Counted from the first letter of the stretch, positions 1-11,396 are shown. The stretch: 64,000 nucleotides of DNA from Bradyrhizobium sp. (GCF_016219575.1 NZ_JACRMG010000039.1:49189-113188), one strand, 5' to 3'. Notes: generated from the letters alone by a model not told the origin. A program made the numbers and translations.

Positions 1-2
1 GG

Positions 3-188
3 GAAGCCAGTGAGGAAGACAAGCCGTTCGATCATCATTTGAGCCACCTCGCGGTGCACGGCTTCCTGCACCTGGTCGGCTACGACCACGAGAACGACGA
101 CGACGCCGAGGCGATGGAGGCGCTGGAACGCGAGATCCTGTCGCAGCTCGGCATTCCCGACCCCTATGCGGGAAGCGGGAACGGGTGA
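3..188 (+). CDS. ybeY: endoribonuclease YbeY, C-terminal fragment (truncated by window edge)
   Basis: Open frame from the window edge to TGA at 186-188 encodes ...[32 protein letters not shown]..., containing the HGxLHLxGYDH zinc motif of YbeY; followed by corC and lnt as in many proteobacteria. Confidence 0.9.
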   Translation, partial: EASEEDKPFDHHLSHLAVHGFLHLVGYDHENDDDAEAMEALEREILSQLGIPDPYAGSGNG

Positions 189-194
189 ACTGAA

Positions 195-1312
<1,118 letters not shown>

Positions 1313-1316
<4 letters not shown>

Positions 1317-2926
1317 CGACCAGCGACAAACTCCGCGCGGCCGCCCTTTCCATCATCCTCGCCTGGGGATGGAAGCGCGCCGGCATCGCGCTCGCCGCAG
1401 GCATCTTGTCCGCACTTGCCATGGCACCGTTCAATGCATGGCCCGTTCTGTTCCTGACCTTTCCCGTTCTGGTCTGGCTGATCGATGGAGCTGCGGCCGG
1501 CAAATGGCGCGGCGTGCCCGCGGCGGCGTTGTCCGGCTTCTGCTTCGGCTTCGGCTATTTCGTGCCCGGCCTGTACTGGACCGGCTACGCCTTCTTCGTC
1601 GATGCGCCGACCTTCGCGTGGCTGTCGCCCTTCGCCGTGCTGGGACTGCCGGCCTATCTGGCGCTCTATCCGGCGCTCGGCTTCGCGCTGGCGCGGCTGC
1701 TGTGGACCAGCGACGCCTCGCGGATTCTCGCGCTCGCGGCCGCGCTCACGGTGAGCGAATGGCTGCGCGGCCATTGGCTCACGGGTTTTCCCTGGAACGC
1801 CTACGGCTATGCGCTGTCCGAGCCGCCGGCGCTGGCGCAGTTCGCTTCCGTGATCGGGCTGTGGGGCATGACGTTCCTGGCTGTTGCCATCTTCGCAAGC
1901 CCCGCGGTGCTGATCGAGGCAAACTCGCGGCGGAGACCGTGGATTGTTCCAGTGGCTGCGCTTGCGACGCTGCTGGCGCTGGGGATTTTCGGTGCGGTCA
2001 GGCTTTCGCTGCTGCCGACCAGGATGGTGTCGCACGTCAAGCTGCGCATCATGCAGCCCAACCTGCAGCAGGACGTCAAATTCAACTATTCCGCCAAGCG
2101 CGAGGTGATGCAGAAATACCTGACGCTGTCGGATCGCGCCTCGGGACCGCAATCGACCGGCGTGCGCGACGCCAGCATCCTGGTCTGGCCCGAATCAGCA
2201 TTCCCGTTCTTCCTCACCCGCGAAGCCGACGCGATGGCGCAGATCGCAGAGCTGCTGCCGAAGGGCACGGTGCTGATCACGGGCGCGGTGCGCGTGCCTG
2301 CCGATGCGCCGGCGGGAGTGCCGGTCACCCGAGCCTATAATTCAATCTATGTTATCGACCACGACGGCAGCGTGCTGTCGGTTTATGACAAAACCCACCT
2401 GGTCCCGTTTGGCGAATACCTGCCATTCCAGAATTGGATGGAAAAATTGGGCTTCAGCCAGCTCACCAAGGTGCAGGGCGGCTACATCGCCGGCACACGC
2501 CGGCGCCCGCTCGACGTCCCGAATGCGCCGCGGGCGCTGCCGCTGATTTGTTACGAGGCGATTTTCCCCGGGAAAGTCGCTGAAGGCGACGACCGCGCGG
2601 GCTGGATCATCAATCTGACCAATGACGGCTGGTTCGGTATCTCGACCGGACCCTACCAGCACTTGCAGCAGGCGCGACTGCGCGCGATCGAGGAAGGCCT
2701 GCCGGTGGTGCGCGCCGCCAATACCGGAATCTCCGCGGTGATCGATCCGGTGGGACGAATCGTCGCGCGACTCGGCCTCGGCATCGAAGGTGTATTGGAT
2801 GCCAACCTGCCCTCTGCGATTGCGCCGACGATTTATGCGCGGCTCTCGAACATTCCTGCCGCGATAATGGTGGCAATTGCCCTGATTTTCGTCGTGTACC
2901 GGCGCGCGAAGCGGCAAAATTTCTGA
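1313..2926 (+). CDS. lnt: apolipoprotein N-acyltransferase
   Basis: 537 aa; N-terminal membrane helices plus nitrilase-like domain ([28 protein letters not shown]). Confidence 0.93.
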
Positions 2927-3139
2927 AGCCGATTTCAGAATCCGAATTTTGAAAGGAATTTAGAACGCGTCGAAGTTCCAACAGTTGACAGGACGCCATG
3001 TCAGTTCGCATTGTGCGCCCCGAATTCAACCAGTCAGTTCATTGTTCGAAGCCTCCTTCCCTCCGAGCAGAATGTGACGGTTTCGCGCCTGACGCACCTG
3101 GTGCATCTCCGGCGCTAAAAACCCAAGGAGAGTTGGAGA

Positions 3140-3565
3140 ATGTCGACTAAAGCGCCGAACCCTGTTGACAAATATGTCGGCAGCCGCGTGCGGATGCGCC
3201 GCATCATGCTCGGGATGAGTCAGGAAAAGCTAGGCGAGGCTCTCGGCCTTACCTTCCAGCAGATCCAGAAATACGAAAAGGGCACCAACCGCGTCGGTGC
3301 GAGCCGGTTGCAGCAGATTTCCGAAGTGCTGCAGGTGCCAGTGTCCTTCCTGTTCGATGGCGGCCCGAGCGGCGTGATCAATGGCGAGTTTTCAGCCGAG
3401 AGCGCATCGCCCGCCTATATCGCCGATTTTCTCGCGACTTCCGAAGGACTTGCGTTGACGCGCGCCTTCACGCGGATTCCCGACTCGAAACTCCGGCGCA
3501 GCATCGTCGATCTGGTCGAGCAGATCGCGGACCGGGAAGCCGCGGAAAGCGGCCAGAATCCCTGA
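3140..3565 (+). CDS. XRE/Cro-type HTH regulator, PraR/PhrR-like
   Basis: 141 aa; KYVGSRVRMRRIMLGMSQEKLGEALGLTFQQIQKYEKGTNRVGASRL HTH; located after lnt as in other rhizobia. Confidence 0.85.
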   Translation: MSTKAPNPVDKYVGSRVRMRRIMLGMSQEKLGEALGLTFQQIQKYEKGTNRVGASRLQQISEVLQVPVSFLFDGGPSGVINGEFSAESASPAYIADFLATSEGLALTRAFTRIPDSKLRRSIVDLVEQIADREAAESGQNP

Positions 3566-3732
3566 AATTCGCCCAGGCTTTTGATTTGGCGCGTTTTCTT
3601 TACGCGAACCGGTATCCACCCCGCATCAAGTGCGGGGCAGGCTTTCGCTTGAAAACGCCCTGGATCGGCAGGATTGACGCCCGTCGGCCCACTGGCGCAT
3701 GACATTGGCTGACTTCGCAAAGAAGACGGCCA

Positions 3733-4866
3733 ATGGCAGCGATAACAAGCAATCCTTTCGACGCTTTGGACATCCTCGACGGCATCCGCCGCTGGGTCGA
3801 GATCGAGACGCCGACGGAAGCGACGGCACAGGTCGACAGGCTCGGCGATCTGATAGCCCAAGGCTATGCCGACCTGCCGGCGAGCGTCGAACGCATCGCC
3901 GGGCGCGATGGCTGCGGCGATCACCTGGTGGCGCGTTCGGCATGGGGCCAGGACGCGCCGGGCATTCTCGTGCTCAGCCATCACGACACCGTGCATCCCC
4001 TGGGCTTCATCGAACGGCTGCCGTTCAAGATCGATGGCGACCGCGCCTATGGTCCCGGCATCTACGACATGAAGGGCGGCGCCTACCTCGCCTATCACGC
4101 GTTCCGGCAAATCTGCGCCGATCCCGCCCGCTCGCCGCTCGGCATCACCCAGCTCTTTGTTTCCGACGAGGAGATCGGCAGCCCGACCTCGCGCGCGCTG
4201 ATCGAGGCGGAAGGACGAAGGGCGAAATACGTGCTGGTGACGGAGCCCGCGCGCGACGGCGGCAGGGTGGTGACGGGGCGCAAGGGGGTGGGACGCTTCG
4301 AGGTGTTCCTGAAGGGCGTGCCCTCGCATTCCGGCAGCAGGCCGCAGGACGGCCGCAGCGCCATCCGTGAACTCGCCAATGTGATTCATGCACTGGACGC
4401 GCTGAACGATTCGTCACGCGGCATTACGGTGAATGTCGGCGTCGTCAAAGGGGGAACGCGGCCGAACGTCGTCGCCGAAGAGGCCTATGCCGAAGTCGAC
4501 CTGCGGGTGCGGACGCTTGCCGATGCTGAAGAGCTGGTGGCGAAAATCCTCGGCCTGACGTCGCGCACCGACGGCGTCAGCGTAACAGTGACCGGCGAGC
4601 TGAACCGGCCTCCCTACGAGAAGAGCAATGCGGGCGCGGCGTTGTTCGAGCACGCGAAGGGGCTGGCCGCAGAGCTCGGCTTCGAGTTGGTCGACATCTC
4701 CACCGGCGGCGGCTCCGACGGCAATTTCACCGCGCCCCATACCGCAACCCTCGACGGGCTCGGCGTCGACGGCGAAGGCGCGCATACCCATTACGAGCAG
4801 ATGTACATCTCCTCGATCGAGCCGCGGGCGCGGCTGCTGCACCGGCTTTTCCAGACGCTCCGATGA
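3733..4866 (+). CDS. M20 family metallopeptidase (glutamate carboxypeptidase/ArgE-DapE-like)
   Basis: 377 aa; LSHHDTVHPLG, GPGIYDMKGG, SDEEIGSPTSR metal/catalytic motifs; stop overlaps trmB start. Confidence 0.88.
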   Translation: MAAITSNPFDALDILDGIRRWVEIETPTEATAQVDRLGDLIAQGYADLPASVERIAGRDGCGDHLVARSAWGQDAPGILVLSHHDTVHPLGFIERLPFKIDGDRAYGPGIYDMKGGAYLAYHAFRQICADPARSPLGITQLFVSDEEIGSPTSRALIEAEGRRAKYVLVTEPARDGGRVVTGRKGVGRFEVFLKGVPSHSGSRPQDGRSAIRELANVIHALDALNDSSRGITVNVGVVKGGTRPNVVAEEAYAEVDLRVRTLADAEELVAKILGLTSRTDGVSVTVTGELNRPPYEKSNAGAALFEHAKGLAAELGFELVDISTGGGSDGNFTAPHTATLDGLGVDGEGAHTHYEQMYISSIEPRARLLHRLFQTLR

Positions 4867-5579
4867 TGATGCGCCCCTCCAATCCCGACCGCGAGCATGC
4901 GCACGGGCAAGGCTCGTTCTTCGGCCGGCGCAAGGGCCACAAGCTGCGCGCCTATCAGGCCGACCTGATCGAAAGCCTGCTGCCGCGGCTGGCGCTGGAC
5001 ATTTCCTCGCCCGCGCCGGCGCAGCTTGCCGAGATCTTCGACCGGCCGCTCGGCGATGTCAGGCTCGAGATCGGGTTCGGCGGCGGCGAGCATCTGGCCG
5101 CGGAGGCGCTGGCCTTTCCCGATATCGGCTTCATCGGCTGCGAGCCCTATGTGAACGGGATGGCAAAGATCCTCGCGCAGATCGAGGCGCACAACATCGC
5201 CAACATCCGCCTGTTCGCCGGCGATGCGGCCGAGCTGCTGGCCTGGGCTCCGCCGCGTTCGCTGGCACGGATCGACCTGATCCATCCCGATCCCTGGCCG
5301 AAGCGGCGGCACTGGAAGCGCCGCTTCGTGCAGGATGCTACCGTCGCCGCGATGGCGCGGGTCATCAAGCCGGGCTGTGAATTCCGTTTCGTCAGCGACA
5401 TCGACGATTACTGCGCCTGGACGCTGTCGCATCTGTTGCGCTCGCCGGATTTCGTCTGGACCGCCGAGCGCGCGACCGACTGGCAGCAGCCGTGGGACGG
5501 CTACACCATGACGCGCTACGGCAGGAAGGCCGAGCGCGAGGGACGCGTGGCGGCGTATTTGCGATTCAGAAGAGTGTAA
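4863..5579 (+). CDS. trmB: tRNA (guanine-N7-)-methyltransferase
   Basis: 238 aa; LEIGFGGGEHL SAM motif, DLIHPDPWPKRRHWKRRFVQ typical of TrmB. Confidence 0.93.
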   Translation: MMMRPSNPDREHAHGQGSFFGRRKGHKLRAYQADLIESLLPRLALDISSPAPAQLAEIFDRPLGDVRLEIGFGGGEHLAAEALAFPDIGFIGCEPYVNGMAKILAQIEAHNIANIRLFAGDAAELLAWAPPRSLARIDLIHPDPWPKRRHWKRRFVQDATVAAMARVIKPGCEFRFVSDIDDYCAWTLSHLLRSPDFVWTAERATDWQQPWDGYTMTRYGRKAEREGRVAAYLRFRRV

Positions 5580-5600
5580 GCGGCGCGGGCTCTATCAACT

Positions 5601-5690
5601 CGTCATGCCCGGGCTTGTCCCGGGCATCCACGTCTTACCAGCCGTGCGGAAACAAAGGCGTGGATGGCCGGGACAAGCCCGGCCATGACG
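5601..5690. repeat. intergenic palindromic repeat, family A (full copy)
   Basis: CGTCATGCCCGGGCTTGTCCCGGGCATCCACGTC ... GGCGTGGATGGCCGGGACAAGCCCGGCCATGACG; similar copies at 24600, 27400, 48356 and a half copy at 14067. Confidence 0.9.
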
Positions 5691-5698
5691 CGGATAGA

Positions 5699-6583
5699 TT
5701 ATTGCCCCGCCGTCCGCGCCTTCTTCACGTCGGTGGCTTCCCACACCATGCGTTTGCCGCGCTCGCGGCCGAGCAGCTCGATCGGATCATGGTTGTCGAT
5801 GTGGCCGAACTGTCCCTTGTAGACGCTGTAGCCGCACAGCTCCTGCAGGCGGCGCGGGAATCGCGCGGCGGTTTCGCGGGGAATGCCGAGCTGCAGGTTC
5901 TCCTGCTGCCGCATCCAGCCCCAGCAATAGGCACAGGAGAAGGCGTAGCGCCGCGCGTCCGACGTGTTGGCGCCGCCGCCATGCCACAGCGCGCTGTCGA
6001 ACAGCATGACGCTGCCGGCCGGCATGGTCGCGGTGACGGCGTCGTAGTCCTTGCCGTATTCGGGCGAGGAATCGAATTTGTGGCTGCCCGGGATGATGCG
6101 CGTCGCGCCGTTGTCGTCGCGGAAATCCGACAGCGCCCAGATCGCATTCAGCGTGATCGGGATGTGCGGCCGCGGCAACGGGATCAGCTGCGTGTCTTCA
6201 TGGATCGGCTGCGCCTCCTGGCCGGGGCCGAGCACCAGCGAGCAGAACGACGACAACAGGCACTCCCGGTCCAGCACACGCTCGACGACCGGCAGCACGT
6301 TCTCATGCAGCGGCACCTCCCAGAAGATGTCGTCATAGGTGAGGAGGTTGTTGATACGAACGGTCTTGAATCCCTCGAACGAGGTTTTGGCGTAACCGAG
6401 ATCGTGCTCGCGCTCGACCCGGTCCAGCGCCCGCTTCAGGCCATCGACCAGCGTTGCGCTCGCGGCGCGTTCGATCACGGTGTAGCCGTCGTCGCGGATC
6501 CGACCGGCGTGCGCTTCAACCTCTGCTTCCGTCAGCATCGCATTCTCCCTGCCGGCGCTGTATCGCGCCTTGGCCGGGAGCAT
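5699..6583 (-). CDS. phytanoyl-CoA dioxygenase (PhyH) family protein
   Basis: 294 aa; HEDTQLIPLPRPH Fe-binding HxD and later ALWHGGGANTS; 2OG-Fe(II) oxygenase-like. Confidence 0.8.
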   Translation of the reverse strand: MLPAKARYSAGRENAMLTEAEVEAHAGRIRDDGYTVIERAASATLVDGLKRALDRVEREHDLGYAKTSFEGFKTVRINNLLTYDDIFWEVPLHENVLPVVERVLDRECLLSSFCSLVLGPGQEAQPIHEDTQLIPLPRPHIPITLNAIWALSDFRDDNGATRIIPGSHKFDSSPEYGKDYDAVTATMPAGSVMLFDSALWHGGGANTSDARRYAFSCAYCWGWMRQQENLQLGIPRETAARFPRRLQELCGYSVYKGQFGHIDNHDPIELLGRERGKRMVWEATDVKKARTAGQ

Positions 6584-6626
6584 AGCCCGCTACTTTGGGC
6601 TTGGGGAGCAATTCCTGATTGCAGGA

Positions 6627-7712
6627 CTACGCCGCCTGGCGCGTCTTCCAGAAGGTGACCACCCGCTCGGCGGTGGACGGCATCAGCCGCGCAAAATTGA
6701 CGCGGGCGCCTTCGATATCGGCCGGCGAGGCCACGCGGTTCGGGCCGAGCCGCAGCAGGATCAGCGCGCGCACGGTGGCCCATTCGAGCCCGATCACCTT
6801 GCTCACGATCAGGATCGGGTCGTAGCGGTCGCCCGAGATCAGCCGGTCGAGCGTTGCGATCTTCACGCCCGACATCGCCGAGAGCGCCGCGATCGACTCC
6901 TCGTATTTGTGTGCCTTCGCGAATTCGAGCAGCGCGCTTTCGTTGAGCCTGCCGGAAGTGTGCAGCGCCAGGATGGCGAGCTGCGCCGGCTCGAAATTGC
7001 GGTGGCCTTCGACCGGCACCATCAGGCCGGAGATGTCGCTCATCGCCTGCCGGATCGCGGCCTGCCTGCCGGGTTTTGCCGCTTCGAGCAGCCGGCGGCG
7101 GACGGCGTCGATCGAACCGGCGAGCAGTTCCTTGAGATTGTCGTCGGAGAGATCGTCGCGCTGGCCGACGGTGAGCGTCAGCACGCCGTCCTGGCCGGCG
7201 CGCTTGATCAACGCCGCATAGCCGGTTGTGGAGAACGCAGCGCCCGAATTGCCCGCCGCGCGGCGCACCACCTCGCGGTCGCCGCGGCGCACGATGACGT
7301 CGGTCAAGCCGGTCGAAAGCGCCGGCCGCTCCGCCATGGCAAGCAGATGCTCCTGGCCCTTTTCGCGCGCGATCTCGACCAGCACCTTCTCGTCGATGAC
7401 GGGGGAGCGGCGCAGCAGCGGACCCGCGATCATGATCTCGTCCTCGCGCGCGAGCTTGCCGACCAGGTTGCGCGGCGCATTGGCGACGGAAGCCATCTTT
7501 TCGGCGATGTCGGCGCGGATCGTCAGCTCGGTGCCGGGCACGAGCCCGATCAGGATGCCGTCGAAGAACTCGACATGCTCAGGCCGAAAGCCGGCCGCAC
7601 CTTCGAAAAACAGCTCGGCGATCCGCCGCGCCGCATCGGCACGACGGTTCGGATCGTCACCCCTGACGATTTCATCGAGCCCGGGGATCAGCGACGTCGC
7701 GAGAGCCATCAA
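6627..7712 (-). CDS. DUF2336 domain-containing protein
   Basis: 361 aa alpha-helical repeat-like protein (ADIAEKMASVANAPRNLVGKLAREDEIMIAGPLLRRSPVIDEKVLVEIA), typical of DUF2336 proteins of rhizobia. Confidence 0.75.
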   Translation of the reverse strand: MMALATSLIPGLDEIVRGDDPNRRADAARRIAELFFEGAAGFRPEHVEFFDGILIGLVPGTELTIRADIAEKMASVANAPRNLVGKLAREDEIMIAGPLLRRSPVIDEKVLVEIAREKGQEHLLAMAERPALSTGLTDVIVRRGDREVVRRAAGNSGAAFSTTGYAALIKRAGQDGVLTLTVGQRDDLSDDNLKELLAGSIDAVRRRLLEAAKPGRQAAIRQAMSDISGLMVPVEGHRNFEPAQLAILALHTSGRLNESALLEFAKAHKYEESIAALSAMSGVKIATLDRLISGDRYDPILIVSKVIGLEWATVRALILLRLGPNRVASPADIEGARVNFARLMPSTAERVVTFWKTRQAA

Positions 7713-7921
7713 ACCTACTCAACCCGGCGCACTTTGCCGGGTTGCTGGGCAATCTAGGCAGGCGAGATGAACGAAGCGTTTCGGAGCAAATCGGCCCGAA
7801 GCGAGCTGAATTCTTGCTTAACGGGGCCTGTTGACGGGTCTCGACGTCTATTGGGCCTTGCCGGATTGCGGCAAAACCGCTATATCGGCAGCAACTTACA
7901 TGTCTCATACGATCGCGTATT

Positions 7922-7953
7922 GAGAGTGGGCCCCCCGGGACCCGCTCTTTTTT
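7922..7953 (+). promoter_or_regulatory. intrinsic terminator/attenuator-like hairpin in rimP-nusA leader
   Basis: GAGAGTGGG-cccccccggga-CCCGCTCTT stem (9 bp with G-T wobbles) followed by TTTTTT, about 100 nt upstream of rimP. Confidence 0.65.
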
Positions 7954-8055
7954 ATTACCTGAACGAGGCCGGCCCGAAGCGGGGCGCGGCGGCTGTTCGG
8001 GGAGCCGGCCGGGCCCAGGCCTAAGGCCCTGTCAAACCTGCACAAACGAGCGAAC

Positions 8056-8853
8056 TTGACGCTGCTGATGACCGATCGAACCGCGCCTTCAATGGATGCC
8101 GGATTGCTGGCCGAGCCACGCCTCGTGGTCGAGCCGGGGATGGCGGCGCGGGTGTCGGCGATTGCGGAGCCGGTGCTACAGGGGATGGGCTATCGCCTCG
8201 TCCGCACCCGCGTTTCCGGCGAAGCCGGCTGCACGGTGCAGATCATGGCCGAGCGGCCGGACGGAACCATGCTGATCGAGGATTGCGAGGCGGTGTCGCG
8301 GGCGCTGTCCCCGGTGCTCGACATCGCCGATCCCATCGAGCGCGCCTATCGGCTGGAAATTTCCTCGCCGGGCATCGACCGCCCGCTGGTGCGCAGGTCC
8401 GATTTCGAGCGCCATGCCGGCCATCTCGTGAAGATCGAGATGGCGGTTGCAGCCCACGGCCGCAAGCGCTTTCGCGGGTCGATCGCCGGCGTCGAAGGCA
8501 ATGCCGTGCGCATCCGGCGCGACGATTTGAAGGCCGGCGAAGATGCCGAGGTACTGCTGGTCATCGAAGAGATCGCCGATGCGCGTCTCGTCCTCACCGA
8601 CGAGCTGGTCGCGGAATCGATGCGGCGCGGCAAGGCCGCCGAGCGCGAGATGCGCCGGGATCTCGGGCTGGCGCCGCCGCTGCCCGAACATGCCAGGCGC
8701 GATCTGTCGAAGGGCCACAAGCCCAGGAATCCCAAGAAGAATCCCAAGACTCTTCCGAACAGCCAGAAGCCGCTACCCGAGAACACCAAGCAACACCGCC
8801 TCGCCGCCGAACGCGCGCGCAGGGGCGAAATCGATCCTACCGAAGGAGACTAG
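8056..8853 (+). CDS. rimP: ribosome maturation factor RimP (start codon uncertain; ATG at 8068 possible)
   Basis: 265 aa; [53 protein letters not shown] signature; directly upstream of nusA. Confidence 0.93.
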   Translation: MTLLMTDRTAPSMDAGLLAEPRLVVEPGMAARVSAIAEPVLQGMGYRLVRTRVSGEAGCTVQIMAERPDGTMLIEDCEAVSRALSPVLDIADPIERAYRLEISSPGIDRPLVRRSDFERHAGHLVKIEMAVAAHGRKRFRGSIAGVEGNAVRIRRDDLKAGEDAEVLLVIEEIADARLVLTDELVAESMRRGKAAEREMRRDLGLAPPLPEHARRDLSKGHKPRNPKKNPKTLPNSQKPLPENTKQHRLAAERARRGEIDPTEGD

Positions 8854-8856
8854 ACC

Positions 8857-10470
8857 ATGGCAGTCAGCGCCAACAAACTCGAACTGCTGCAGATCGCAGA
8901 CGCCGTTGCGCGCGAGAAGTCGATCGACCGTTCGATCGTGATCGCCGCGATGGAGGACGCCATCGCGAAAGCGGCGCGCGCCCGCTACGGCAGCGAGACC
9001 GACGTGCACGCCGAGATCGACGCCAAGAAGGGCGAGCTGCGGCTGTCGCGCCACATGCTCGTCGTCGAGAACGTCGAGAACCACGCCAACCAGATCTCGC
9101 TGGCCGATGCCCGCCGCGCCAATCCGGGCGCGCAGATCGGCGACACCATCGCCGACACCCTGCCGCCGCTGGAATATGGCCGCATCGCCGCGCAATCCGC
9201 CAAGCAGGTGATCGTGCAGAAGGTGCGCGAAGCCGAGCGCGACCGCCAGTACCAGGAATTCAAGGACCGTATCGGCGACATCGTCAACGGCGTGGTCAAG
9301 CGCGTCGAATATGGCAGCGTGATCGTCGATCTCGGCCGCGGCGAGGCCATCATCCGCCGCGACGAGATGCTGCCGCGCGAGGTGTTCCGCAACGGCGACC
9401 GCGTCCGCGCCTACATCTTCGACGTCCGCCGCGAAACCCGTGGGCCCCAGATTTTCCTCTCCCGCACCCATCCGCAATTCATGGCGAAGCTGTTCGCGCA
9501 GGAAGTGCCGGAGATCTATGACGGCATCGTCGAGATCAAGGCGGTCGCCCGCGATCCCGGCTCGCGTGCCAAGATCGGCGTGGTCTCGCGCGATTCCTCC
9601 GTCGACCCCGTCGGCGCCTGCGTCGGCATGCGCGGTTCGCGCGTGCAGGCCGTGGTGAACGAGCTGCAGGGCGAGAAGATCGACATCATTCCGTGGTCGC
9701 CCGACATCGCGACCTTCGTGGTCAACGCGCTGGCGCCGGCCGAAGTCGCCAAGGTCGTCATCGACGAGGACCGCGAGCGCATCGAGGTCGTGGTGCCCGA
9801 CACCAACAACCAGCTTTCGCTGGCGATCGGCCGCCGCGGCCAGAACGTCCGCCTCGCCTCGCAGCTCACCGGCTGGGACATCGACATCCTGACCGAGCAG
9901 GAGGAATCGGAGCGCCGCCAGGCCGACTTCGAGAATTCGACCCGCGTCTTCATGGAAGCGCTCAATGTCGACGAGGTCGTCGGTCAGCTGCTGGCGTCGG
10001 AAGGCTTCACCTCGGTCGAGGAACTGGCGCTGGTCGACGTGCGCGAGCTCGCCGGCATCGAGGGCTTCGACGAGGAAACCGCCAACGAGTTGCAGAACCG
10101 CGCCAAGGAATATCTCGAGGCGCTGGAAGCCGAGCTGGAAAGCCGCCGCAAGGAACTCGGCGTCGAGGACGACGTAAAGGATGTCCCCGGCATCAATTCC
10201 AAGATGATGGTCAAGCTCGGCGAGAACGACGTCAAGACGGTCGAGGACCTCGCGGGCTGCGCCACCGACGACCTCGTCGGCTGGACCGAACGCAAGGAGG
10301 GAGCCGAGCCCGTCAAGCATGCCGGCTTCCTCGACGGGATCGAGGTTTCCCGCGAAGACGCCGAAGCCCTGATCATGCAGGCGCGCGTCAAGGCGGGCTG
10401 GATCACCGAGGAAGAGCTCGCCAAGCAGTCTGCGGAGGCCGAAGCCTCCGAAGACCAGCCGGCGGCCTGA
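8857..10470 (+). CDS. nusA: transcription termination/antitermination protein NusA
   Basis: 537 aa; S1 and KH domains (GACVGMRGSRVQAVVNELQGEKIDII), C-terminal HhH repeats. Confidence 0.97.
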   Translation: MAVSANKLELLQIADAVAREKSIDRSIVIAAMEDAIAKAARARYGSETDVHAEIDAKKGELRLSRHMLVVENVENHANQISLADARRANPGAQIGDTIADTLPPLEYGRIAAQSAKQVIVQKVREAERDRQYQEFKDRIGDIVNGVVKRVEYGSVIVDLGRGEAIIRRDEMLPREVFRNGDRVRAYIFDVRRETRGPQIFLSRTHPQFMAKLFAQEVPEIYDGIVEIKAVARDPGSRAKIGVVSRDSSVDPVGACVGMRGSRVQAVVNELQGEKIDIIPWSPDIATFVVNALAPAEVAKVVIDEDRERIEVVVPDTNNQLSLAIGRRGQNVRLASQLTGWDIDILTEQEESERRQADFENSTRVFMEALNVDEVVGQLLASEGFTSVEELALVDVRELAGIEGFDEETANELQNRAKEYLEALEAELESRRKELGVEDDVKDVPGINSKMMVKLGENDVKTVEDLAGCATDDLVGWTERKEGAEPVKHAGFLDGIEVSREDAEALIMQARVKAGWITEEELAKQSAEAEASEDQPAA

Positions 10471-10552
10471 GCCGCGCGTTCGGCAGAAGTGGAGACCGGT
10501 TTTGCGTCAAGGATTCGCGCCAGATAAAGCGGCTTAGGGAGATGCCCCGCGC

Positions 10553-11245
10553 ATGCTCGCCATCGCCAGCCCCGAACTCGACAACGGGCCGCGGACCGAC
10601 AGGTCCGCGACGATGCGGATGTGCGCGGTCAGCCGCGAGGTTCGCCCCGTCGACGAGCTGATCCGTTTCGTCCTGTCGCCGCAAGGCGAGGTGATTCCGG
10701 ACCTGAAGCGCAAATTGCCGGGCCGCGGTCTCTGGATTTCGGCCTCCCGGACGCGGGTTGCGGAAGCGGTTCGGCGTAACCAATTCAGCCGTGGGTTCAA
10801 GCGCGACGTCCGCGCCGCGCAGACCCTGGCCTCCGATACCGAAAAACTGCTGGTCAAGAGCGCCATCGAGGCGCTGGCCATGGTGGCAAAGGCCGGCCAG
10901 GTGGTGGCGGGCTTTGCCAAGGTCGAGGAGGCCCTCCATGGGGGGCCGGCCAAGTCCGGGGTATCGGCCCTGATCCATGCCTCGGACGGGGCGGCCGATG
11001 GAATCCGCAAATTGGACGCCATCGTCAGGCAAAGGGGCGGGAATCATGGTGAATCCGCGCCTTTCCCCATTGTCACCGTGCTGACATCCGCAGAATTGGA
11101 TTTGGCACTAGGGCGGTCAAATGTGATACATGCTGCGCTGCTCGCGGGCCCGGCGGGCAAGACCTTCCTGTCGCGTAGCCAGATCCTGGTCCGATACCGG
11201 ATGGCGGACGACGACAAGACGGCCGGGGGCGGCAAAGAATTCTGA
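10553..11245 (+). CDS. RNA-binding protein with YlxR (DUF448) and L7Ae-like domains
   Basis: 230 aa; RMCAVSREVRPVDELIRFV...GRGLWISASR YlxR motif; located nusA-ylxR-infB. Confidence 0.88.
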   Translation: MLAIASPELDNGPRTDRSATMRMCAVSREVRPVDELIRFVLSPQGEVIPDLKRKLPGRGLWISASRTRVAEAVRRNQFSRGFKRDVRAAQTLASDTEKLLVKSAIEALAMVAKAGQVVAGFAKVEEALHGGPAKSGVSALIHASDGAADGIRKLDAIVRQRGGNHGESAPFPIVTVLTSAELDLALGRSNVIHAALLAGPAGKTFLSRSQILVRYRMADDDKTAGGGKEF

Positions 11246-11246
11246 A

Positions 11247-11291
11247 GCATGATCCGGAAAAGTGGGGACCGGTTTTCCGAAGGGATCATGC
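11247..11291. repeat. intergenic palindromic repeat, family B (GCATGATC...GATCATGC)
   Basis: GCATGATCCGGAAAAGTGGGGACCGGTTTTCCGAAGGGATCATGC; imperfect inverted repeat, second diverged copy at 15993-16043. Confidence 0.8.
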
Positions 11292-11396
11292 TCAAACAAC
11301 GATAGGGCGGGATGACGATTCGACGTCATCCAGCTCGCGACACACTGCAATCAAATGTGCGCGATGCGCACAGCGTAACGAGATTAGGACTGCTGA

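Noticed and set aside
7767-8024. 85-aa ORF in the rimP leader as a possible leader peptide
   Set aside because: Covers the terminator hairpin and has no conserved feature; more likely a non-coding leader.
8773-10320. 515-aa ORF on the minus strand
   Set aside because: Antisense to nusA; shadow ORF.
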